In this document: positions 57,665-64,000 of the stretch, in pieces
How positions within the stretch are numbered: position 1 is the stretch's first letter
Layout: every line of letters starts with the position of its first letter
DNA from: Hippasteria phrygiana
Taxonomy: Eukaryota; Echinodermata; Asteroidea; Valvatida; Goniasteridae
DNA: 64,000 nt
Assembly (NCBI GenBank): GCA_037893225.1
Contig: JAZGUH010000484.1
Location: 372,001-436,000, forward strand
Direction: 5' to 3'
Made by a program: the position numbers and the translations under genes
The notes under the pieces: generated by a model
What the model was told of the DNA's origin: nothing
Databases searched by the model: none
Seen by the model: only the letters and a program-made list of their open reading frames with translations

Positions 57665-59817
57665 CAGAAGCTCGGACTCAAATCATATAGATTTTGTTTT
57701 CAGCCACACAATAATTGTTTTCACAAAATCGTTGTTTACTTTGTTCTCAAAAGTTTCCATGTTCATGTATCTTATTGTTTGCATGGGATGCATTCAGTGC
57801 CCTGGCTCTTTTCACTGTCCTACAACTATTTCTACATGTACTAAGATAGGAGCTTACAGGGTAGGGAATTCCCTCTAGTGACGTATCCGAATATCAATTC
57901 ATAAGATGACCCATGCTCCTTCGATTTAATTTAACCGTCTCCATATTCAGTCACGATAAACCCTAGCGTGCATCTCATAGCAGAGCCGACCACACACAGC
58001 ATGGGTATATTATCTTACTATAATTCATAATTGCTAAAGACATCACCGCCCATTGCCAGAGATGTTGAAGCTACATCCCTTGAGGCAACCCTAGTCGTGC
58101 ATTTTCTTACTCCTGTACTGATGATAATCCTCCATTACCTATCTTGCCATCTTTAACTAACCCTCTGTCGTCTTGACAAGTTACATGGTGAGATTCTATC
58201 AATGTGCAACCGGGGTTTGAGGCGTGCGCGCCCTTGTCGACCCAGGCCGGCTCTAGTGGCCTCTGCACCATAGGCTTTTTGGTTGGAAGTTCCGGTCATG
58301 AACGGAGATTCACCTCAACGATTACTTCAGCTTGCTGGGATCCGGCACGTACTTAAACGGATGTGACAGTAGCCGCGTGTACATTAGTAATACCGAGTAG
58401 TAACTTTACAAGTTGTGACGCGCACCAACCGTATGATTTACAAAACGTTTCATTATATCGTGTAAGTTCGAGGCTCTCAGTACTGAATAAATCCATTTCT
58501 GCTAGCCCTTGTTTTTCTTATTAAAACGTCAATTGTAATATTTCTTGGATCAAAAGGAAATAGCGAATTTTTCGATAAGGGTCAGATGAGGATCAAACAG
58601 AATTGCACAAAGAGGGGAATTGCCATGACAACTTAACTCTATATGTTAACATAATTGGTCGGTAGTGAATGTTTTCTTGAGTCGTTTTTTTATGAAAGAA
58701 TCTTTCAAGAACAAGACATGAAGCATAATTCCATAATTATATTTGTTGGCTGAGAAATTAAAATTTCATGACGTCATTGTTGTTACTACACTTTATTGAA
58801 GAGGTCGAGTGTAGTTATGCTATGTTAGTTTGCGCACAGACCATCTCCTATATAGCTAATTATTATTTTGCTTGTAAATTAGATTGTAAACATTGACATT
58901 CACACGAGAGTAATGGACATCATTAGGGCTACCTTTATAACACGGACTATGTTTTATAGATACCATATATTTCCACAAAGTAATTTTTCTTTTTGCGTTT
59001 TATTCAATTAAACACAAGTTTGATACAGATAAGGAATGGTTTATCAAAATGAATAATCAGGTCACGTTTTTGTTATTGTTTCTTTGTTAATGAGTTGTCA
59101 CTGTACCGTTCCTCGTTTGTGTTTGAAATTGTTTCTTTAATTTCATTTTGGTGCTGTCGTTTGATTTCCTATTACGTAGTTGGACGATTGTGTTTAATTC
59201 CCCATGTCTGGCTTCGTGAGTGCAATAGAGGAATTTCACATTAGCCCCTTCTGCGCACTTCCGGGTTGAAAGCGAGAATGGCAGTGGCAAACAAAACAAC
59301 GTTTTTCAGCACATTCATTTATGCATGAATTAATCAGGCCATATCAGGCCATATCAGGCCAACTCGTCGTTGTGGGATTCCTCTATCTCCAATTATAAAA
59401 ACTTGTATAGATGTATTTCGCACCTCGATCGTTAGCTGTTGAATCGGCGCCTGTCCTGCAGTTAAAACGACATCTTAACTCGCTTCACCATTGCATTTTT
59501 TCGTGTTTCACGCCAGCCTGAGCCTCCTATGCATACTTCTCTATGAGTAATTACGTTCCGTATCATTTGACTCTACAATTTTGCAGGAACATTTACATGA
59601 CAGTAATATTCAATTTCTTCATTGCACCCATTAATTAACGAGCTTGAGCCGTCAGCTTTGCTTTTTGGTCTGAAAATTAAAAAGCAACGGGCCGTTATTT
59701 TTTTCTTGCGCCTAGCTGTATGTTGTAACAGAGGACATTAGTGTTTTCTCAGTTGAATAGTGCATACTGCGTGTCAACGGTTGTCTGCACGCACAAGTAT
59801 TTGAAGCAAGATATGGG

Positions 59818-59935
59818 ACAGAGGGACACCCCCCCCCCCCCCCCTCTTTTGTGTTGGTCATTGTGTTCCCGGAATCTCGGGAATTCCTTTCAGATATCCA
59901 GGGGGGATGTGTTAGGTAATATTCTGGAGTGTATA
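59818..59935 (+). repeat. Poly(C)-headed repeat R6, copy 2
   Basis: Same order of blocks as 57085-57200, with C16 at its head. It ends about 70 bp before the tandem R1 pair. Confidence 0.85.
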
Positions 59936-60002
59936 TACGGTATAGAGACAAGAGGGGGGTAGCCTTTAGTCCATATCTTGCTGGGTATATGCACAAGCTT
60001 GA

Positions 60003-60215
60003 ACACCCAAGTGTGTAAATACCAGCAATCGCAGACTCCCTATTGTCCCTCTTTTGTTTGTACTTCAACTTTTTCGGAAGGCCTCCCGTATGTTTTGTAC
60101 ACTAATTTTAATCGTGGACCTTGACTCAATCGTGGACCCTATTGTCCTCGTGGATGGACCCTTTGTCTACGCCCTAACCCTTTTGTCCCTAGTCCACGAT
60201 TGCCGGTATTTACAT
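60003..60215 (+). repeat. Dispersed repeat family R1, copy 4
   Basis: It begins GTGTGTAAATACCAGCAATC and carries the R1 blocks, including a duplicated TCGTGGACC-TTGTC segment. It is the first of two tandem R1 copies joined by CACACACACGCAAGTGTGTA. Confidence 0.85.
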
Positions 60216-60232
60216 ACTTACACACACACGCA

Positions 60233-60412
60233 AGTGTGTAAACACCGGCAATCGCGGACCTCCTATTGTCCCTCTTTTGTTTATACTTTAACTTTTTTGG
60301 AAGGCCTCCCATATGTTTTGTACACGATTTTCAATCGTGGACCTTGACTCAATCGTGGACCCTATTGTCCTCTTTGTTAAAGGTCCACGGTTTGAATAGC
60401 TATACAAACTCA
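60233..60412 (+). repeat. Dispersed repeat family R1, copy 5
   Basis: It begins AAGTGTGTAAACACCGGCAA and contains all R1 blocks up to AGGTCCACGGTTTGAATAGC. It is nearly the exact inverse of the copy at 38155-38330, suggesting both are young. Confidence 0.85.
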
Positions 60413-60567
60413 ACTCTGCTTATATTGCTAACGCACAGTGATGACAATGTGTGGAGCACGTTAGGCCTAATCAAAGTGTAAAAACATTGCGTGTCTTTAG
60501 CTTTGTTCTGTAGCTCACTTTACTTACTCATTTTCAGCGATGTAAAAACAACAAGGTGAATACAGTA

Positions 60568-60768
60568 CCCTGTAAAAAAAGTTAGTCAAAATGGGTTGAT
60601 ATTTTGCCCGATGTTGGGCAACATATCAACAACCGAAAATCTTGGGCAAATTCTTCCCAATAATTGGTCCATTTTTACCTGAATTAACCAACAATGTGGT
60701 AAATTAATACCGATGTTGGGTAAATAACAGTTGCCCATTATGTTTTTACCCAACGTTTTTACAGTGTA
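60568..60768. mobile_element. MITE with CTGTAAAAA ends
   Basis: The left end CCCTGTAAAAAAAGTT and the inverse complement of the right end (CACTGTAAAAACGTTGGGTA) are similar. GTTGGG/CCCAAC words recur inside and can pair with each other. It is about 200 bp and non-coding. No target duplication is certain. Confidence 0.65.
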
Positions 60769-63700
60769 TAACCTATGCAACCTCTTTTGTATATACGTGT
60801 ACGACCAACAGTACACTATTTTCATTTTGAGAGCGTACCCATTATACGTTTTTACGGTTGACATGGTTACACTATAACAGGACTTGCAGTTCTGGTACAA
60901 AGATCCTAATCAGAGTATATGGTAATAACACCGAATCAAAATAAGGCGTGAAGGACAATATAACTCCCTCGTGCAGGCGACCTGTTTGAAAGGCCATTTC
61001 TGTCTGGAAATATCTGAAAGTCAAGTTCAGATTGGTGAATCGGTACAAATTTCTGCCCCGCCGTATATAAACGTGCCGAAATGAGCGTCTTTGTAGCTCA
61101 GCGCGGCGTGAGATTGGTGTCATTGTAGCGTATACCCCACAGTCCTTGCCGATTCGTCTCCATGCAATACCCAATCAGGGCTTGAGGAAAGTCATCAAGA
61201 CGTATCAATGACGCCAGGTTGACGCCAGTCTGCAGTAAAATCATCCAAAGAAGAGCACCCAGCTATTATTGTTCAGTCAAATTATAGCTTCTTGCTTACT
61301 CCTCGATTTCACGCAAGTGTCTCACTGCATATATGTCTCTTTCCAACCCCGTCGAAATTCCGATGTAATATGCGCTGATTAAAATAATTAATCAAACCCT
61401 GGAATGTAATTTATCAAGTATGGATAATAGAAATATTGCACTGACGTCTTACTGATCAAACCAAGGAAGGCATTGTTTCATTCACGGCAAAAACAAATCT
61501 GGATTTAATACAGACAGAATTGAACTTGAGGAAAATGCCACTGTTCAGTATTGATTTTGAATAGCAAAAGGTAACTCTGAGATTTAGAGAGATTTCAAAG
61601 ATGTTCTGTGTTGAATAATACCAGGAATACGCATTATTGTTTCTGGAAGTCATTTTCTTGTTTCAGGGTCCCTATATCCAGAAATATCCCAGAATGTCCT
61701 CGTGTTACGCCTCATCTTACTCGAAAAACAAATTAGCATTTTAATACCGGTAGCTTGAGTATACGTCCAAAGCTCGGTGTACAGGTGATTTTGTGATTTC
61801 CCTTTCCCCATTGAAAATATAATTACCATCCAGCCTATTCTCAAGGTTTTCCCCTTCAATATATATGACCTTGTCTGGAGCAAAACGATCTCATTCTCGG
61901 GATACGTACTTCATTTAGAGGTTAATTGCTTATAGATAGTATTTTGTTTCTTTAATGTAGCCAATCTATTCCCACAACACGATATAATTTTCCACTTCTG
62001 CAACGATCATCGTATACCATAGAAAATATTCCGCATCAACATTATTATCCCAACCCCTGTAGGCTGCAAACTGTAAAAGGAAGAATCGTATACGACTCGC
62101 TGGGCTTAGAGAAAGCAGGTTTGGTCCAAGCGCGGATCATGCACTGGTACCAGATTTCACTTGCATGAGACGGCCCTTAGGCGTCCGCTCAAGCACCCTA
62201 CAGTAAGCCTCGCTGCTCTACTCAAGCCATCGTAGTTCGCAGCAACATTAATGTGATATTTTGCGGCGGGGTGGGTGGTGGAGTGTCGGTTATATATCGG
62301 TTATCGAGTGTCGGGTATCGTCATGCCGGTCGGCTACACCATGTCTGAGAGCTCAACCCTGGGGTGGTTTCAGTTGTTGGTCGGCAATTTGCACCACACC
62401 GTGGTGCAATGAAATAATCTGGGATTGTTTTTCTTCTTTGTTTCTATATATTATAGAAGAAACGAGAGTGATTACACCTTTATTGTGACTATAAAATGTA
62501 CTTTAAAGACTTGGTCTTTCCCACTTTTTTTAGATTTACTTTTATTTCAGATCTAATGAAATAATTGATGTGTTTTGAATGGACTTTTTTGTGTTTACAA
62601 ACATAAATTACTAAAACGGTATAAGAGATGACTGTTTTTAGGTAAATATTCCATCCACGGGGTTTATATCTTAAGCTTGCATTGTATTGGCCAATTTGTA
62701 CTCCATACTCTAGACTGCGTGTTATTCAACTGCACGCTGAAACGATTCAGTGACATTTCAGCTGTTGCCATGATTTATTCGCAGCGGTCAGCTATTATTA
62801 ACAATAAAAACCCAGCTTACGGATAGTTAATAATGCATAGCCCTGTAGCTTGTAGAATTCAATTATTAATATTAATCCCATCAATTGAAACTTGATCGAT
62901 TGGATTAATGCTGCAGATTATTTGCATTTGACCTTTTGTCTAACAATACCAGTCAAGATTTAGCCCGCTGTGTCCTTTTTGCATCTGTTACAGGTTGAAT
63001 TATAATGTTTTATCTATTTTACTATTTAATGTGGGATACTCGTGCATTATGCCTATTCAAGATATTTCGCAAAGATTGTCCTCGCATCGAAAATGCCACT
63101 TGGTAAACTTAGCCGCGTCTGGCAGAAGTGATTTGATCAGTCATGGCAAGTTGAGATGGGAGGTGCCCAAACTCCCATATTTCATACCCCTACTTTAAGA
63201 GGAATTTATGGCACAAAAAATGCCATATAGAAACACTTGTATATAGATCCTAGACTTCAAGCAGATTGGTTAATATATTTAGTTATGAAGAATTTATGAC
63301 TTCCATCTCGTTAACAACACTTAAATTAACATGCATGTCGCAATGTGGGCAACGTTGTGCACTCCGCATTGTCATTGCAACAACCGATATCACACAACTA
63401 TAATTATGTTATCTGTAATTTTTTTTTCATCAGTATTATTTAATTGGAAAGTTACTCATGGTTTATCATGCGTGCATGCGATATAATTTGGGGCTGAATC
63501 GGGGGTGTAGCTAATTTGTAGCCAAGATTTAATGTGTACTGATATAAATTATAGTCAGATTGTGGTTTTATGTCTTGAACAAAAAGGAAAAATGGGAATC
63601 GCCAGTTGAAAATAGACGTGTTTGTAATAAATCCAGTCCGGTAGAATGACCCTTTACAGAGATAATGTATCCAGTTTTTATTTTGAGTGAATAATTCTAA

Positions 63701-64000
63701 AATTATTTTAACATAAAACAAAACAAAACAAAACAAAACAGGGTTTTAAACAGGAATACTGTCGTATGTTTTTGATATTTTGTGCTCTGCATTATCTTGC
63801 CTGGTGGTTGTTACTTGCATATACATTTTAAATGAAAACGCGAAATCGATACTCTGTGTGTGGCTTGCCGATTGACGTCACAACTCTCTCTAGTCATCTT
63901 GCGTTAGCATCACGATGTGGTATAGAAGCACTCATCAATGCATATCCACAAACTTTGTCACAGTTAATCTGAAAGTATATTGTCTGATGTAAATAGTGTT

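Larger units (their letters stand above)
40232..64000. other. 24-kb gene-poor tail after RBM41
   Basis: It begins with the RBM41 3' UTR; AATAAA occurs near 40362. I recognise no coding exon in the remainder on either strand. The longest open frames (for example 45296-45628, 50607-50993 and 54347-54751) have biased composition or overlap repeats and show no domain. Listed separately are a 249-bp duplication, a satellite array, several MITEs and poly(G/C) tracts. A short exon of an unknown gene could have been missed. Confidence 0.5.

Overview
This is animal nuclear DNA. It holds intron-split genes with GT-AG splice sites, long AT-rich introns, and many short non-autonomous transposons, microsatellites and poly(G)/poly(C) tracts. 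The proteins are closest to human INPP5F, MSL3 and RBM41. The repeat style (TTAA-flanked MITEs, tRNA-derived SINEs, very frequent TACATGTA words) suggests a marine invertebrate deuterostome, possibly an echinoderm. That placement is inference; no sequence search was run.

Layout. (1) About 1-12.0 kb: the 5' end of an INPP5F (Sac2) orthologue on the minus strand. Exon 1 (11927-12023) and exon 2 (7637-7717) were assembled here; the rest presumably lies left of the window. Intron 1 carries a 2.0-kb hAT-like element with a perfect 8-bp target duplication. Further left are a 1.16-kb fold-back element and a 17-bp G-rich minisatellite. (2) 12.7-14.7 kb: a small three-exon gene on the plus strand, head-to-head with INPP5F, for a 96-residue predicted secreted coiled-coil protein. 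(3) 17.9-19.4 kb: a two-exon plus-strand gene for a 200-residue proline-rich protein with a C-terminal Cys/His zinc-binding module. (4) 23.8-31.6 kb: a complete 11-exon MSL3 orthologue (543 residues) on the minus strand. Its introns hold nested transposons, a LINE tail and a 153-bp palindrome with hammerhead-ribozyme-like cores. (5) 32.8-40.2 kb: a complete 6-exon RBM41 orthologue (477 residues) on the plus strand, divergent from MSL3. (6) 40.2-64 kb: no gene recognised; repeats, MITEs, an inverted 67-bp satellite array and poly(G/C) tracts.

The genes form two divergent pairs (INPP5F with the secreted-protein gene, and MSL3 with RBM41), each with a short intergenic region that may be a shared promoter. 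Their products act in unrelated processes: endosomal phosphoinositide turnover, histone H4K16 acetylation, and minor-spliceosome RNA binding. No functional cluster is implied. The most notable items are the hammerhead-like palindrome, the nested Harbinger-like/fold-back insertion in MSL3 intron 1, an AT-hook in MSL3, and several unnamed repeat families shared between distant sites in the window.
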